Shown one piece after another: positions 1-9,472 of a stretch of DNA of 64,000 nucleotides. The stretch is from positions 35,937 through 99,936 of the forward strand of contig JAGFNJ010000010.1 of assembly GCA_017592775.1 (NCBI GenBank). Direction: 5' to 3'. The position numbers were made by a program, and so were the translations under genes. The DNA is from Candidatus Accumulibacter conexus. Lineage in GTDB: Bacteria; Pseudomonadota; Gammaproteobacteria; Burkholderiales; Rhodocyclaceae. Positions within the stretch are counted from its first letter, which is position 1; every line of letters begins with the position of its first letter. A model generated the notes under the pieces. It was given only the letters and a program-made list of their open reading frames with translations, made no database searches and was not told the origin of the DNA.

Positions 1-355
1 AATCGGCGAGTCACCGATCTCGGCGACGCAGCTCGGTGGACTGATCGCCCGCATTGCCGACGGGACGATCTCGACCAACATGGCCCGCAAGGTCTTCGAC
101 GAACTCTGCAGCGGCGGGCACGGCGCTTCTGCCGACGAGATCATCGCCCGCCAGGGGCTGCAGCAGATCAGTGACAGTGGCGCCCTGACGGCGCTGGTCG
201 ACGAGTTGCTGGCCGCCAACCCGGGCATGGTTGCCGAGTTCAGGTCAGGCAAGGAAAAGGCCTTCAACGCCCTGGTCGGTCAGGTGATGAAGGCAACGCG
301 CGGCCAAGCCAACCCGCAACGCGTCAGTGAATTGTTGCGCCAGAAGCTCGGCTGA
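1..355 (+). CDS. gatB: Aspartyl/glutamyl-tRNA amidotransferase subunit B, C-terminal part
   Basis: This is the 3' end of a gene that starts before the window. The frame is open from base 2 and ends in TGA at 353-355. The visible ~117 residues show the tail of GatB, the YqeY-like helical domain, with the stretch ISTNMARKVFDEL and a helical end rich in KVMKATRGQANP. GatB is the kinase/transamidase subunit of GatCAB, which converts Glu-tRNA(Gln) and Asp-tRNA(Asn) to the amidated forms in the cytoplasm. It converges on the next gene 44 bp away. The family call is firm; the upstream part cannot be judged. Confidence 0.9.
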   Translation, partial: IGESPISATQLGGLIARIADGTISTNMARKVFDELCSGGHGASADEIIARQGLQQISDSGALTALVDELLAANPGMVAEFRSGKEKAFNALVGQVMKATRGQANPQRVSELLRQKLG

Positions 356-399
356 AAGGGCGGTCGGCGGCTGGTTTTCGGGGAACTTGCCGGCGGCCG

Positions 400-1038
400 T
401 CAGGGCCGTCCCGCAGGCGGCCGCTTCGAGAGTTCGACGAAGCGGCGCAGATCGTCGTCGTACTTCAGACGTATCGCGTCGCGATCCTTCTTCTTCGATT
501 CGATCACCGACTCCTGCGCCCTGATCTCCTGGTCGGCATCGCGCAATCCCTTCGCCACGTCGACCGGCAACTGCCGGTTCCTGTAGAACTCGGCCTCATC
601 CTCGAAGCGCTTGCGCTGACGACGTACCTCGGCAATGCGCTCCTCGGCCGCCTTGATGGCCGCGGCGATGTCCCTTTCGGCGCGCGTCCGCATCACCTCG
701 ATGTCCTTCTCGCTGCCGTAGGTGTTGAGCAGGGCCTGGTCCTTGCGTCGTTGCTCGCTGAGCAACCGCTCCTGTTCGCGGCGGCGCTGCTCTTCGGCCG
801 CCCGTTGCGCGCGCTGCTCGGCAGTCAGTGGCGCCTCGACCGTCCGCACCGGCCTGCCGGAGACGCCGATCTCGCGATACGCGCGCCCGACGCAAACGGC
901 CGGCAGGATGTCACCACAGACCTGCTTGCCCGCTTCATCGTGACAACAGAAGATCGTCACGCCGGCCAGCGCCGGCGACGCGCCAGCCAGTGCCGCCAGC
1001 AGGAAGAGGCTTCTGCTAGGCGGCACGCGCAATACCAT
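400..1038 (-). CDS. Secreted coiled-coil protein of unknown function (DUF4124-like N-terminus)
   Basis: I do not recognise a characterised function. Starting at ATG 1038 gives about 212 residues. An N-terminal signal peptide ([20 protein letters not shown], cleavage probably after SPALA) is followed by a short Cys-containing segment ([14 protein letters not shown]) resembling DUF4124 modules. The rest is a long charged helix rich in Glu, Arg, Ala and Gln that should form a coiled coil to near the C-terminus. The chosen start overlaps the end of pyrE by 23 bp, so it is probably cotranscribed with pyrE. A longer start at 1089 would bury the signal peptide. Periplasmic location is inferred. Confidence 0.7.
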   Translation of the reverse strand: MVLRVPPSRSLFLLAALAGASPALAGVTIFCCHDEAGKQVCGDILPAVCVGRAYREIGVSGRPVRTVEAPLTAEQRAQRAAEEQRRREQERLLSEQRRKDQALLNTYGSEKDIEVMRTRAERDIAAAIKAAEERIAEVRRQRKRFEDEAEFYRNRQLPVDVAKGLRDADQEIRAQESVIESKKKDRDAIRLKYDDDLRRFVELSKRPPAGRP

Positions 1039-1663
1039 ACTGTCGCCGATAGGCAGCGACCGCCGCCTCATTCTGCCGCAGTTGCGCACTGTTGCCCAGG
1101 AAACCCATCAGGTCGTCCAGCGTCGCGACGGCGACCACCGGCATCCCGTAATCCCGCTCGACCTCCTGCACCGCCGACAACTCACCCTGACCTCGTTCCA
1201 TGCGGTCGAGGGCGATGACGACACCGCACGGCGAAGCACCCGCGGCGCGGATCAGCTCGACCGACTCGCGGACAGAGGTGCCGGCAGTGATCACATCGTC
1301 GATGATCAGGACGCGACCGGCGAGTGGCGCGCCGACGATGCTGCCGCCCTCACCATGATCCTTGGCCTCCTTGCGATTGAAGGAGAACGGCAGATTGAGT
1401 CCGCGCCGCGCGAGGGCGACCGCAACCACGGCCACCAGCGGAATGCCCTTGTAGGCCGGACCGAACAGGCCGTCGACAACGATCCCGCTGACGGTGATCG
1501 CGTTGGCGTAGAATTCGGCCAGCCGATCAAGCGCAGCGCCATCGTTGAACAGGCCGGCATTGAAGAAATACGGCGACAGCCGGCCCCCTTTGGTTGTGAA
1601 CTCGCCAAAGCGGAGCACGTCCTGCGCCACTGCGAATTCGATGAACTGCTGTCGGAAATCCAT
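1016..1663 (-). CDS. pyrE: Orotate phosphoribosyltransferase
   Basis: PyrE joins orotate to PRPP to make orotidine 5'-monophosphate in pyrimidine synthesis. The 215-residue length fits the family. The PRPP-binding loop is clear at about residues 118-130 ([13 protein letters not shown]), and the N-terminal [19 protein letters not shown]-type region (here [19 protein letters not shown]) is typical. The flexible catalytic loop with [11 protein letters not shown] lies around residues 98-107. The gene is divergent from the exonuclease III gene, with only 42 bp between start codons, and is followed by a secreted coiled-coil protein that it overlaps. Confidence 0.96.
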   Translation of the reverse strand: MDFRQQFIEFAVAQDVLRFGEFTTKGGRLSPYFFNAGLFNDGAALDRLAEFYANAITVSGIVVDGLFGPAYKGIPLVAVVAVALARRGLNLPFSFNRKEAKDHGEGGSIVGAPLAGRVLIIDDVITAGTSVRESVELIRAAGASPCGVVIALDRMERGQGELSAVQEVERDYGMPVVAVATLDDLMGFLGNSAQLRQNEAAVAAYRRQYGIARAA

Positions 1664-1705
1664 GTGATTGTTTTCGATGAAAGCCGCTCACGGCGCCGGA
1701 CAGCT

Positions 1706-2506
1706 ATGTTACGCATCATTACGCTGAACCTCAACGGCATTCGCTCGGCCTGGCGGCGGGGGCTTTTGCCCTGGCTCGACATGCAGGATGCCGACATCGT
1801 CTGCGTCCAGGAGCTGCGCGCCGACGCAACGGACCTCGACGAGCAGATGCGGGCACCCGCCGGACTGCATTCCTACTACCGCCACGCCGGCAGGAAGGGC
1901 TACAGCGGCGTCGGCCTGTGGTGCCGGACGCAACCCGATCGGGTGATCGATCACCTCGCCAGCGCCGAGTTCGACGCGGAAGGCCGCTACCTGCGTGCCG
2001 ATTTCGGCCGGCTGTCGGTGGTCTCCCTCTACCAGCCGTCCGGGTCCAGCTCGGCTGAACGCCAGCAGGCCAAGTACCGCTTCATGGCGCTGATCGGCGC
2101 GCATCTGAAGCGCCTCGCCGGCAGCGGCCGCGAGATCATCGTCTGCGGCGACTGGAACATCGCGCATCAGGAGATCGATCTCAGGAACTGGCGCAGCAAC
2201 CGTGGCAATTCCGGCTTTCTGCCCGAGGAACGGGCGTGGGTCAGCCGCTTGCTGGATGAGGACGGCTGGTGCGACGTCTACCGACGGCTGCACCCGGAGG
2301 CTACCGGCGAGTCATACACGTGGTGGTCCAATCGCGGCCAGGCGTGGGCGAAGAATGTCGGCTGGCGGCTGGACTACCAGCTGGCGACGGCAAACATCGC
2401 CGGCACGGCCCGACGCGCCGCCATCTACAAAGAGGAGCGGTTCAGCGACCACGCCCCATTGACGATCGATTACGACTACACGCTGGCAACTTCCGACAGA
2501 CATTGA
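1706..2506 (+). CDS. xthA: Exodeoxyribonuclease III
   Basis: This is an exonuclease III/AP endonuclease of the EEP fold, acting at abasic sites and 3' ends in base excision repair. Counting from ATG 1706 it has 266 residues. Metal and catalytic motifs are visible: NLNG at 8-11, the metal-binding Glu in VQELRA (E36), GDWNIAHQEID in the middle, RLDYQLA, and the C-terminal SDHAPL. The start was chosen because MLRIITLNLNG is the usual beginning of the family, although the frame is open further upstream. It is divergently arranged with pyrE. Confidence 0.95.
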   Translation: MLRIITLNLNGIRSAWRRGLLPWLDMQDADIVCVQELRADATDLDEQMRAPAGLHSYYRHAGRKGYSGVGLWCRTQPDRVIDHLASAEFDAEGRYLRADFGRLSVVSLYQPSGSSSAERQQAKYRFMALIGAHLKRLAGSGREIIVCGDWNIAHQEIDLRNWRSNRGNSGFLPEERAWVSRLLDEDGWCDVYRRLHPEATGESYTWWSNRGQAWAKNVGWRLDYQLATANIAGTARRAAIYKEERFSDHAPLTIDYDYTLATSDRH

Positions 2507-2529
2507 TCTTCGCCGGCGTTTTCTATAAT
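2503..2529 (+). promoter_or_regulatory. Candidate sigma-70 promoter for the YqjD/E/K-like operon
   Basis: A perfect TATAAT lies at 2524-2529. The best -35 is TTGATC at 2503-2508, overlapping the exonuclease III stop codon, with a short 15-bp spacer. The downstream start codon is 73 bp away at 2602. The -10 is strong and the -35 weak. Confidence 0.5.
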
Positions 2530-2601
2530 GTGAAGGTCTCGTAGAGAGCCCCCGTAGCAGCCGTGTCCTTCCCGTCATCACCTTCCACTGTGAGGCCCAC
2601 A

Positions 2602-2922
2602 ATGTCTGAAGTCACTGATCTTTCCACCGCCAACAAACAGAAACTCGTCTCCGACATGAAGGTCGTGGTCGCCGACGCAGAGGAGATCCTGCGCGCCACC
2701 GCCGGCGTTGCGGGCGACAAGATGGGCGATCTGCGCGAGCGCTTCGGCGAGCGGCTGCGCGACGCCCGCATCCGGCTGGCTGACGCCGAAGCGGCACTGG
2801 TCGACCGCACCAAGGCAGCCGCCCGCGCCACCGACGATTACGTGCATGAGAACCCCTGGCGCGCGGTTGGCCTCGCTGCGGCCGTCGGCCTGCTGCTTGG
2901 CGTGATCATCGGCCGTCGCTGA
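2602..2922 (+). CDS. DUF883 family protein (ElaB/YqjD-like membrane-anchored protein)
   Basis: This 106-residue protein has a charged, helical N-terminal two thirds and one C-terminal membrane helix in the pattern VHENPWRAVGLAAAVGLLLG followed by a short GRR tail. That is the hallmark of DUF883 proteins such as ElaB and YqjD, inner-membrane proteins that associate with ribosomes in stationary phase. ATG 2602 was chosen because MSEVTDLS begins the conserved region; an upstream in-frame start adds 13 unlikely residues. It is first in a three-gene set resembling yqjD-yqjE-yqjK of Escherichia coli. Confidence 0.88.
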   Translation: MSEVTDLSTANKQKLVSDMKVVVADAEEILRATAGVAGDKMGDLRERFGERLRDARIRLADAEAALVDRTKAAARATDDYVHENPWRAVGLAAAVGLLLGVIIGRR

Positions 2923-2936
2923 TCAGCGCGGACGCG

Positions 2937-3347
2937 ATGAGCGACCGCTCCAGCGGTGTCAGCGGCGGCATCCTGGCGGCGACCAAGAACGGCGCCGCGA
3001 CACTGCTGGCAACCGGCCGCACACGTCTCGAACTGCTCGGCAACGAGTTCGGCGAGGAGAAGCTGCGCGCCATCCGTCTGCTGCTGCTGGCGCAGGTGGC
3101 GAGTTTCTGCCTGATCGTCGGCACGATTCTGGTGATTGGCCTGTTGACCGTTCTCTTCTGGGAGCAGCGGCTGGTGTTGCTGAGCGTTCTCAGCGCCGCT
3201 TTCCTGATTGGCGGTGGTGTCGCCCTGCTCGCACTGCGGCGCGCCTCGCGCGGGCGCCGGCACCTGTTCACCAGCAGCATCGCCGAGCTCGAGCAGGACA
3301 TCCGTTTGTTGCAGGGTGCTGCGCGCAATGAATCAAGAGCTGATTGA
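2937..3347 (+). CDS. Phage holin family / YqjE-like membrane protein
   Basis: A 136-residue protein with two adjacent hydrophobic helices at about 56-76 and 80-101, separated by a WEQR turn and followed by a basic, soluble C-terminus. This matches the YqjE/holin superfamily III type of small membrane protein. These are named holin-like by fold only; lysis activity is not implied. It starts 14 bp after the DUF883 gene, and its 3' end overlaps the next gene by 20 bp, so the three genes form an operon. Its cellular role is not known beyond association with envelope or stress functions. Confidence 0.82.
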   Translation: MSDRSSGVSGGILAATKNGAATLLATGRTRLELLGNEFGEEKLRAIRLLLLAQVASFCLIVGTILVIGLLTVLFWEQRLVLLSVLSAAFLIGGGVALLALRRASRGRRHLFTSSIAELEQDIRLLQGAARNESRAD

Positions 3348-3648
3348 CCTCGCCGTCGAGCGCGGCCGGTTGCTCGAGCGCATCAGCAGTCAGCGCCAGT
3401 TGCTGGCGCAGCAGTTGCAGCCGCTGGGCGAGGCTATGGGAACGGCCGACCGCGTCGTCTCCGGCGCACGCCAGTGTGGCGACTACCTCAAGCGGCATCC
3501 GGAGCTGGTCGCGACGGGCGTTGCCGTGCTGGTCATCCTGCGGCCGGGCCGCGTCTGGCGGTGGAGCAGACGCGGCTTCTTCGCTTGGCGTACCTGGCGC
3601 ATGCTTCGCCGGGAGCTGTCGGACCTCGGCGTCGTCAAGCGCGCCTAG
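3328..3648 (+). CDS. YqjK-like family protein
   Basis: This 106-residue basic protein starts with MNQELIDLAVERGRLLERI, a segment typical of YqjK-like proteins, and carries a marginal hydrophobic stretch (LVATGVAVLVILRPG) near the middle followed by an Arg/Trp-rich tail. ATG 3328 was chosen because it begins the recognisable family sequence and gives a 20-bp overlap with the YqjE-like gene; a longer frame upstream encodes an unlikely Ser/Cys-rich extension. Function is unknown. It closes the yqjDEK-like operon and converges on the uracil-DNA glycosylase gene. Confidence 0.75.
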   Translation: MNQELIDLAVERGRLLERISSQRQLLAQQLQPLGEAMGTADRVVSGARQCGDYLKRHPELVATGVAVLVILRPGRVWRWSRRGFFAWRTWRMLRRELSDLGVVKRA

Positions 3649-3731
3649 GCAGCGCGGCAGGCAACTGCGGCGCGCCACCGCCACATCGCCACGGCGACAG
3701 CCCGACTCCCGCCCGGGCGAAACACACAGCC

Positions 3732-4463
3732 TCAGCTCCACGCTCCCAGTGCCTGCATCTGCCGGGTGGCTGCTGCCGCCCAGCCGCGATTGGCGGCCGG
3801 ACTTGCCGGACTCGGATGCAGCACCCGAGCAACTCGCACCGGCGTCCCGGCGAGAGCCATGGCTGCCCGCTCCTCGGCGAAGGCACCGATGCCGATCACC
3901 CAGTCGGGCTGCAGGATCGAGACCACCAGCCTGAGGTGCGCGTCACAGGCGGCACGCAGTGGCCCGGCCTCGGCTGCCGGCAGCTTGTCGGGCGTCAGAT
4001 TGCGGCCGCGATCGAAAAAGGCGAGCGGGCAGTAGTTGGCAACGAAGTGCTCGGCGAAGAACGCATCGGCGCTGCCGAAGCGCTCGCGGAACAAGCCCCA
4101 CAACCGCCGCCCGCTGACCTCCGAGCGGGTGCAGGCGAAGCCTTCGATCGGCCGCCACGGATTCTCCAGCATGGGCTTCGCGACGTCCACCCGGATGCCG
4201 AGCCAGTCCCGCACCGCGGCCACCTCGCCGAACGGAACGCCGGTCTGCACCATCCCGAAGGGACCCGGGTTCATGCCGAGAAAGAGGATCTTGCGCAAGC
4301 CGGCGGCATGGCGGCGAAGGTAGCTCTCGTAGCCAGACCAGGCATAGCTCAGCGGGTCGTAGACGTGGCTGACTGGCGGCCCGAAGCTGAGCCGCGACAA
4401 CTGGACGGACAGGTCGCGGGCGGCAGCGATCAGGGCCGCGGCGATGGTGGCGTCACGTTCCAC
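3732..4463 (-). CDS. Single-strand-selective monofunctional uracil-DNA glycosylase (SMUG1-type)
   Basis: The 243-residue protein carries the SMUG1 (family 3 UDG) signature GMNPGPFGM at about residues 63-71, followed by QTGVPFGEV, and a second motif HPSPASP near residue 216. SMUG1 enzymes remove uracil and 5-hydroxymethyluracil from DNA in base excision repair. In this motif the Asn corresponds to the catalytic water-positioning residue. The start is GTG at 4463, giving a 34-bp overlap with the upstream permease gene. SMUG1 is best known from animals but occurs in scattered bacteria including some betaproteobacteria. No sign of degradation is seen. Confidence 0.9.
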   Translation of the reverse strand: MERDATIAAALIAAARDLSVQLSRLSFGPPVSHVYDPLSYAWSGYESYLRRHAAGLRKILFLGMNPGPFGMVQTGVPFGEVAAVRDWLGIRVDVAKPMLENPWRPIEGFACTRSEVSGRRLWGLFRERFGSADAFFAEHFVANYCPLAFFDRGRNLTPDKLPAAEAGPLRAACDAHLRLVVSILQPDWVIGIGAFAEERAAMALAGTPVRVARVLHPSPASPAANRGWAAAATRQMQALGAWS

Positions 4464-5692
4464 GGCGCAACCTTCAGCAGCAGGGCCATTCCTGGCGCGG
4501 CCAGCAGGAAGCAGAGGATGAAGAAGCTGAACCAGCCGACCGCCTCGACGAGCGCGCCGGCACCGGCATTGATGAAGGTGCGCGGGACTGCGGCCAGGCT
4601 GGTGAACAGGGCGAACTGGGTGGCGGTGAAGGCTGGATTGGTGGCGCGCGCGATGAAGGCGGTGAAGGCTGCGGTACCGAGCCCGACGCCGAGATACTCG
4701 GCGGCAATCACGCTCGCCAGCGCCGCCCGGTCGCCACCGTCGATGCTCGTCTGCACCCCGCGCCAGGCGAGCCAGGCGAAACCGAGAATGGTGACCATCT
4801 GGACCACGCCAAAGAGCCAGAGCGCACGGTTGATCCCCAGCCGCACCATCCAGAGACCGCCGAGCAGGCCGCCAAAGACCGCTGGCCAGAGTCCGGCATG
4901 CTTGGCGATGACGCCGATGTCGGTCTTGCTGTAGCCGAGGTCGAGGTAGAAGGGTGTTGACAGCGCCGTCGCCAGCGAATCGCCGAGCTTGTAGAGGAAG
5001 ATGAAACCGAGCACCAGCAGCGCACCCGACCAGCCCTGGCGGCCGATGAACTCGTGGAAAGGTTCGACCACCGCCTGGCGCAGGGTCTTCGGCGCGCCGG
5101 AGACCGCCGGTTCGGCAACCAGCAGCGCCATCACCATTCCCGGCAGCATGAAGGTGGCAGTGATCCAGAAGACCTGTGCCCAGGGCAGCAGATCGGCAAG
5201 AATGAGTGACAGGGAACCTGGCACCAACCCGGCTACGCGGTAGGCATTGACATGTACCGAGTTGCCGAGGCCGAGTTCCTGGTCACTCAGGATCTCCCGC
5301 CGGAAGGCGTCAAGCGCGATGTCCTGCGTTGCCGACAGGAAGGCCAGCGCCACCGACAGCCAGACGACGGACGTCAGGTTGGCCGCCGGGGACAGGCCGC
5401 CGAGAAGCCCGATCGACAACAGGAGACCGATCTGCGACAGCAGCATCCAGCCACGCCGCCGACCGAGTGGCAGACGATAGCGGTCGAGCAGCGGCGCCCA
5501 GAGGAACTTCCAGGTATAGGGGAACTGGATCAGCGCAAACAGGCCGATGGTCTTCAGATCGACGCTCTCGCTGCGCAGCCATGCCGGCAGCAGGTTGAGC
5601 AGCAGGTAGAGCGGCATGCCGGAGCTGAAGCCGGTCAGCACACAGATCAGCATCCGCCTGGTCAGCAGCAGGCGCAGCCAATCCGGCATCAT
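4430..5692 (-). CDS. AmpG-like MFS transporter (muropeptide permease family)
   Basis: About 420 residues with roughly 12 hydrophobic segments. Family features are the N-terminal RMLICVLTGFSSGMPLYLL, the motif PYTWKFLWAPLLDRY, and SATQDIALDAFRREIL, all typical of AmpG, which imports GlcNAc-anhydromuropeptides for cell-wall recycling. Specificity is inferred from the family; related members serve other solutes. The ATG at 5692 overlaps the metW stop as TGATG, suggesting translational coupling; ATG 5689 is an alternative. The gene overlaps the following glycosylase gene by 34 bp. Confidence 0.88.
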   Translation of the reverse strand: MMPDWLRLLLTRRMLICVLTGFSSGMPLYLLLNLLPAWLRSESVDLKTIGLFALIQFPYTWKFLWAPLLDRYRLPLGRRRGWMLLSQIGLLLSIGLLGGLSPAANLTSVVWLSVALAFLSATQDIALDAFRREILSDQELGLGNSVHVNAYRVAGLVPGSLSLILADLLPWAQVFWITATFMLPGMVMALLVAEPAVSGAPKTLRQAVVEPFHEFIGRQGWSGALLVLGFIFLYKLGDSLATALSTPFYLDLGYSKTDIGVIAKHAGLWPAVFGGLLGGLWMVRLGINRALWLFGVVQMVTILGFAWLAWRGVQTSIDGGDRAALASVIAAEYLGVGLGTAAFTAFIARATNPAFTATQFALFTSLAAVPRTFINAGAGALVEAVGWFSFFILCFLLAAPGMALLLKVAPWNVTPPSPRP

Positions 5693-6315
5693 CAACTGCC
5701 GCGTCCGAGACGATAGAAGGCCAGGCTGCCGTTGAGGTTGGGGTCTTCGCTGACCTCGCGGCCTGCTTCATCGAAGGTCAGGCGCTCGCGAACGTCGATG
5801 CCGAGCCGCGCGCAGAGATCCTCGAAGTCGGCGATGGTGAAGAAACGCACGTTCGGCGTATCGAACCAGTCGTATGGCAGATCCTCGGTGACCGGCATGC
5901 GTCCGGCAGCGATCGCCGCACGATTGTTGCGGTAGGCAAAGTTGGGAAAGCTGACCACCGCCTCGTCCGCGACACGCAGCATTTCGTTGAGGATGCCCTC
6001 CGTGGCATGCATCGCCTGCAGCGCCTGCGAAATGATCACGTGATCGAAAGACTTGTCCTCGAAGCCCGAAAGCCCGCACTCGATGTCCATCTGGATGACG
6101 TCGACACCGTTGCGGATGCAGCCGAGAACACTGTCGCCATCGATCTCGACCCCGTAGCCACTGACGTCGCGTGTCTCGCTGAGGTAGCGCAGCAACCTGC
6201 CGTCGCCGCACCCGAGATCGAGAACGCGCTCGCCGGGCGGAATCCAGCCGGCAATGACGGCAAAGTCGAAACGCTCCCGCTGTTCCGCCTTGACCCTTCG
6301 CTCGTGTTCGGTCAT
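5692..6315 (-). CDS. metW: Methionine biosynthesis protein MetW
   Basis: A 207-residue SAM-dependent methyltransferase-fold protein with motif I at about 32-40 (VLDLGCGDG) and the MetW-typical [18 protein letters not shown] and [11 protein letters not shown]. MetW is encoded beside metX in many proteobacteria and is needed for, or stimulates, acylhomoserine synthesis; its own chemistry is not settled. The start codon overlaps the metX stop in an ATGA, and its stop overlaps the AmpG-like start, so the three are translated in a coupled fashion. Confidence 0.94.
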   Translation of the reverse strand: MTEHERRVKAEQRERFDFAVIAGWIPPGERVLDLGCGDGRLLRYLSETRDVSGYGVEIDGDSVLGCIRNGVDVIQMDIECGLSGFEDKSFDHVIISQALQAMHATEGILNEMLRVADEAVVSFPNFAYRNNRAAIAAGRMPVTEDLPYDWFDTPNVRFFTIADFEDLCARLGIDVRERLTFDEAGREVSEDPNLNGSLAFYRLGRGS

Positions 6316-7439
6316 ACGGCGATGTTCTCCAGGTAGGCGCGCAACAGGGCGTGATAGTGCGGATCGTCGAGCAGGAACGAGTCGTGTCCGGCATCACACT
6401 CGATCTCGGCATAGGCCACGTGCAGTCGATTGTGCAGCAGGGCGAAAACGATCTCCCGCGAACGCGCCGGCGCGAAGCGCCAGTCGGTCGAAAAACTGGC
6501 GACGAAGAAGCTGGCCGTCGCACGTGCGAGGGCGGCGGCAAGGTTGCCTTCGTACTCATAGGCGGGGTCGAAATAGTCGAGCGCCTTGGTCATCATCAGG
6601 TAGGTGTTGGCGTCGAAGAAACGCGCGAACTTGTCGCCCTGATGACGCAGGTACGACTCCACCTCGAAATCGACGTCGTAACTGAACTTGTGCTCTCCAT
6701 GCCGCAACTGGCGACCGAATTTCTCGCCCATCTGGCTATCCGAAAGATAGGTGATGTGGCCGACCATTCGCGCCAGCCGCAGCCCGCGGGTCGGGATGAC
6801 GCCATGCTCGGCATAGTGGCCGCCGTGAAAATCGGGGTCGGAAACGATCGCCTGCCGCGCCACCTCGTTGAAAGCGATGTTCTGTGCCGACAGCTTGGGC
6901 GCCGAGGCGATCACCAGCGCATGCCGGATGCGCGCGGGAAACTGCAGCGACCACGCCAGCGCCTGCATACCGCCAAGACTGCCGCCGACGACTGCCGCCC
7001 AGGTGGCGATGCCGAGGTGGTCCGCCAGGCGCGCCTGTGCCGCCACCCAGTCCTCGACCGTCACCATCGGAAAGTCGGCGCCGTAACGCCTGCCGGTCTC
7101 GGGATTGACCGACAGCGGTCCGGTGGAGCCATAGCAGCCGCCGACGTTGTTGACGCCGACGACGAAGAACTTCCGCGTGTCGAGCGGTTTCCCGGGACCG
7201 ACGAGGTTGTCCCACCAACCGACATTCTCCGGATCGTCGGCGTAGTGGCCGGCGATATGGTGACTGCCGGAAAGCGCATGGCAGACCAGGACCGCGTTCG
7301 AGTGCTCGGCATTGAGCGTGCCATAGGTTTCGAAGACGAGTTCAAAGCCGGGCAGTTCGGCACCGCTCTTGAGCAGCAACGGCGCAGCGAACCGTACTCG
7401 TTGTGCGGCGACGACGCCGACGGAATTCTCTGATGACAT
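6312..7439 (-). CDS. metX: Homoserine O-acyltransferase MetX
   Basis: MetX acylates the hydroxyl of homoserine in the first committed step of methionine synthesis. The alpha/beta-hydrolase fold shows a nucleophile Ser at about 154 in GGSLGG, an acid in STDWRF and the catalytic His in GHDSF near the C-terminus. [11 protein letters not shown] and GPGKPLDT are also family marks. Whether succinyl-CoA or acetyl-CoA is used cannot be read with certainty; proteobacterial metX with metW is often the succinyl type. ATG 7439 is used; ATG 7445 is equally possible. It lies 13 bp after ptsI. Confidence 0.94.
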   Translation of the reverse strand: MSSENSVGVVAAQRVRFAAPLLLKSGAELPGFELVFETYGTLNAEHSNAVLVCHALSGSHHIAGHYADDPENVGWWDNLVGPGKPLDTRKFFVVGVNNVGGCYGSTGPLSVNPETGRRYGADFPMVTVEDWVAAQARLADHLGIATWAAVVGGSLGGMQALAWSLQFPARIRHALVIASAPKLSAQNIAFNEVARQAIVSDPDFHGGHYAEHGVIPTRGLRLARMVGHITYLSDSQMGEKFGRQLRHGEHKFSYDVDFEVESYLRHQGDKFARFFDANTYLMMTKALDYFDPAYEYEGNLAAALARATASFFVASFSTDWRFAPARSREIVFALLHNRLHVAYAEIECDAGHDSFLLDDPHYHALLRAYLENIAV

Positions 7440-7452
7440 CACCATCGCATCG

Positions 7453-9195
7453 CTACCCGTTGAGCCGGGCAAGCTGTTCACGGATCTTCGCCGGCTCCTC
7501 ATGGCGCAGCAGGCGGCGAACGATCGGTGCCAACTCGGCGCAGTTGCTCTGCATGATCGTCTGCTTGACCGAGAGAATCTGCGCCGGATGCATCGAGAAT
7601 TGCCGCAGCCCCATGCCCAGCAGCAGACGCGTCAGCGTCGGGTCGCCAGCCAGCTCACCGCAGATCGAAACCGGGATATTGACCTTCTCCGCACTGGCGA
7701 TGGTGTGCGCCAGCAGCATCAGCACCGCCGGATGCAGCGGATCGTACAGCGGCGCGACCTGTTCGTCACTGCGATCGATGGCCAGCGTGTACTGGATGAG
7801 GTCGTTGGTGCCGATCGACAGGAAGTGCATGCGGCGCAGGAACAGACCAACGGCCAGAGCGGCCGCCGGAATCTCGATCATCGCGCCAACCTGGATCGCT
7901 TCGTCGAAGGCGGCCCGCTCACCGCGCAGGCTCGACTTCGCCCGCTCGATCGCCGCCAGCGTCTGGTCGATCTCGTGCGCCTGCGAGAGCATGGGAATCA
8001 ACAGCTTGATCTTGCCGTACTTCGAAGCGCGCAGGATGGCGCGCAACTGCGTCTGAAACATCTTCGGCTCGGCCAGCGACAGGCGAATGGCGCGCAGACC
8101 GAGCGCCGGGTTGCTCTGCAGGCGCTCGCCGAAGGCCTTCTCCGGGTGCAGGTCCTTGTCGGACCCGAGATCGAAGGTGCGAATCGTCACCGGCCGTCCG
8201 CCCATCCCCCTGACCACCGTGCTGTAGGCCTCGAACTGCTCGTCTTCAGTCGGCATGTCGCCGCGATCGAGGAAGAGGAACTCGGTGCGGAACAAGCCGA
8301 TGCCCTCGGCACCGCCGTCGAGCGCGTTCGCCACATCCCCGGGCAGTTCGATGTTGGCGTGCAGATCGATGTCGACACCGTCGAGCGTCACCGAGCGCGC
8401 CGTTTTCAGGCGCCTGAGCTTCGAGCGCTCGAGCTCGATCTGCGTCTTCCGCAGCCGGTACTCTTCGAGTATCCGCGGGTCGGGATTGACGATCAGCACG
8501 CCACGCGTGCCGTCGACGATCAGCACTTCCTTGTCGCGGATCAGTTGCCTGGCGTTGTGCAGACCGAGCACGGCAGGCATGCGCAGGCTGCGTGCAAGAA
8601 TCGCGGTGTGCGAGGTCGAGCCACCGACGTCGGTGACGAAGGCGGCAAAGTGATGCTCCTTGTAGGCGATGACGTCGGCCGGCGAGAGATCGTGCGCAAC
8701 GACGATCAGATTCTCCTCCTTCAGCCCCTTGCTCGACTTCAGGGCGACGCGACCCGGCTGGCCGACGAGTTCCTTGATCACCCGCTCGACGACCTGGCGA
8801 ACGTCGTAGCTGCGTTCGCGCAGGTACTGGTCTTCGAACTTCTCGAACTGATCGACCAGTACTTCCATCTGCTGTACCAGCGCCCACTCGGCATTGCAGC
8901 GCCGCTCGCGGATCAGTTCCTTCGGCGCCTCGGCCAGTTCGGGGTCGGCCAGGATCATCGAGTGCAGGTCGATGAAGGCGCCAAACTCCGCCGAGCTGTG
9001 CTGCGTGCGACCCTTGAGCGCCGCGAATTCCTCGCGCACACGCGCCAGCGCTGCTTCGAAGCGGGCAACCTCCTTATCCACCATTCGCGGCGAGATCACC
9101 AGATGGGACACCTCGAGCGTCGCGTGCGACATCAGGTGTGCCTGGCCGATCGCGATACCAGCCGATACGGGCAGACCATGCAGGGTGAAGCTCAT
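7453..9195 (-). CDS. ptsI: Phosphoenolpyruvate-protein phosphotransferase (PTS enzyme I)
   Basis: Enzyme I takes phosphate from PEP and passes it to HPr. The 580-residue length is normal. The phosphorylated His is at 196 in [10 protein letters not shown], the PEP-binding Arg-rich TIM barrel has [10 protein letters not shown] and GTNDLIQY, and the active Cys is in ICGELAGDP. Order EIIA(Man)-HPr-EI with no sugar permease nearby suggests a regulatory PTS, as in many betaproteobacteria. It starts 7 bp after ptsH. Confidence 0.96.
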   Translation of the reverse strand: MSFTLHGLPVSAGIAIGQAHLMSHATLEVSHLVISPRMVDKEVARFEAALARVREEFAALKGRTQHSSAEFGAFIDLHSMILADPELAEAPKELIRERRCNAEWALVQQMEVLVDQFEKFEDQYLRERSYDVRQVVERVIKELVGQPGRVALKSSKGLKEENLIVVAHDLSPADVIAYKEHHFAAFVTDVGGSTSHTAILARSLRMPAVLGLHNARQLIRDKEVLIVDGTRGVLIVNPDPRILEEYRLRKTQIELERSKLRRLKTARSVTLDGVDIDLHANIELPGDVANALDGGAEGIGLFRTEFLFLDRGDMPTEDEQFEAYSTVVRGMGGRPVTIRTFDLGSDKDLHPEKAFGERLQSNPALGLRAIRLSLAEPKMFQTQLRAILRASKYGKIKLLIPMLSQAHEIDQTLAAIERAKSSLRGERAAFDEAIQVGAMIEIPAAALAVGLFLRRMHFLSIGTNDLIQYTLAIDRSDEQVAPLYDPLHPAVLMLLAHTIASAEKVNIPVSICGELAGDPTLTRLLLGMGLRQFSMHPAQILSVKQTIMQSNCAELAPIVRRLLRHEEPAKIREQLARLNG

Positions 9196-9202
9196 GCCGG
9201 GT

Positions 9203-9472
9203 TCACTCCGCCTCTCCGAAGCGGTTGGCGATCAGTTCGAGGATCGCCTGATTCGCCGCCAGTTCATCCGCACCGTCGGTTTCGACGACCACCGTGGACC
9301 CCTTGCCGGCCGCCAGCATCATCACACCCATGATGCTCTTGGCGTTGATCCGGCGACTCCCCTTCTCCATCCAGACCTCGCTGGCAAAGCCCCCGGCAAG
9401 CTGCGTCAGCTTGGCCGAAGCGCGCGCGTGCAACCCGAGCCTGTTGAGGATTTCGGCTTCGCTTCGTACCAT
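9203..9472 (-). CDS. ptsH: Phosphocarrier protein HPr
   Basis: An 89-residue HPr with the catalytic His at 15 in RLGLHARAS and a regulatory-site Ser at 46 in NAKSIMGVM. HPr accepts phosphate from enzyme I and passes it to EIIA domains. The Ser site is the one used by HPr kinase in organisms that have it; no hprK is in this window. The gene directly follows the mannose-type EIIA gene without a gap and precedes ptsI by 7 bp. Confidence 0.96.
   Translation of the reverse strand: MVRSEAEILNRLGLHARASAKLTQLAGGFASEVWMEKGSRRINAKSIMGVMMLAAGKGSTVVVETDGADELAANQAILELIANRFGEAE

Noticed and set aside
2937-3347. Phage holin and hence a prophage
   Set aside because: The holin-like name is by fold only. The YqjD/E/K context is chromosomal and no other phage gene is near.
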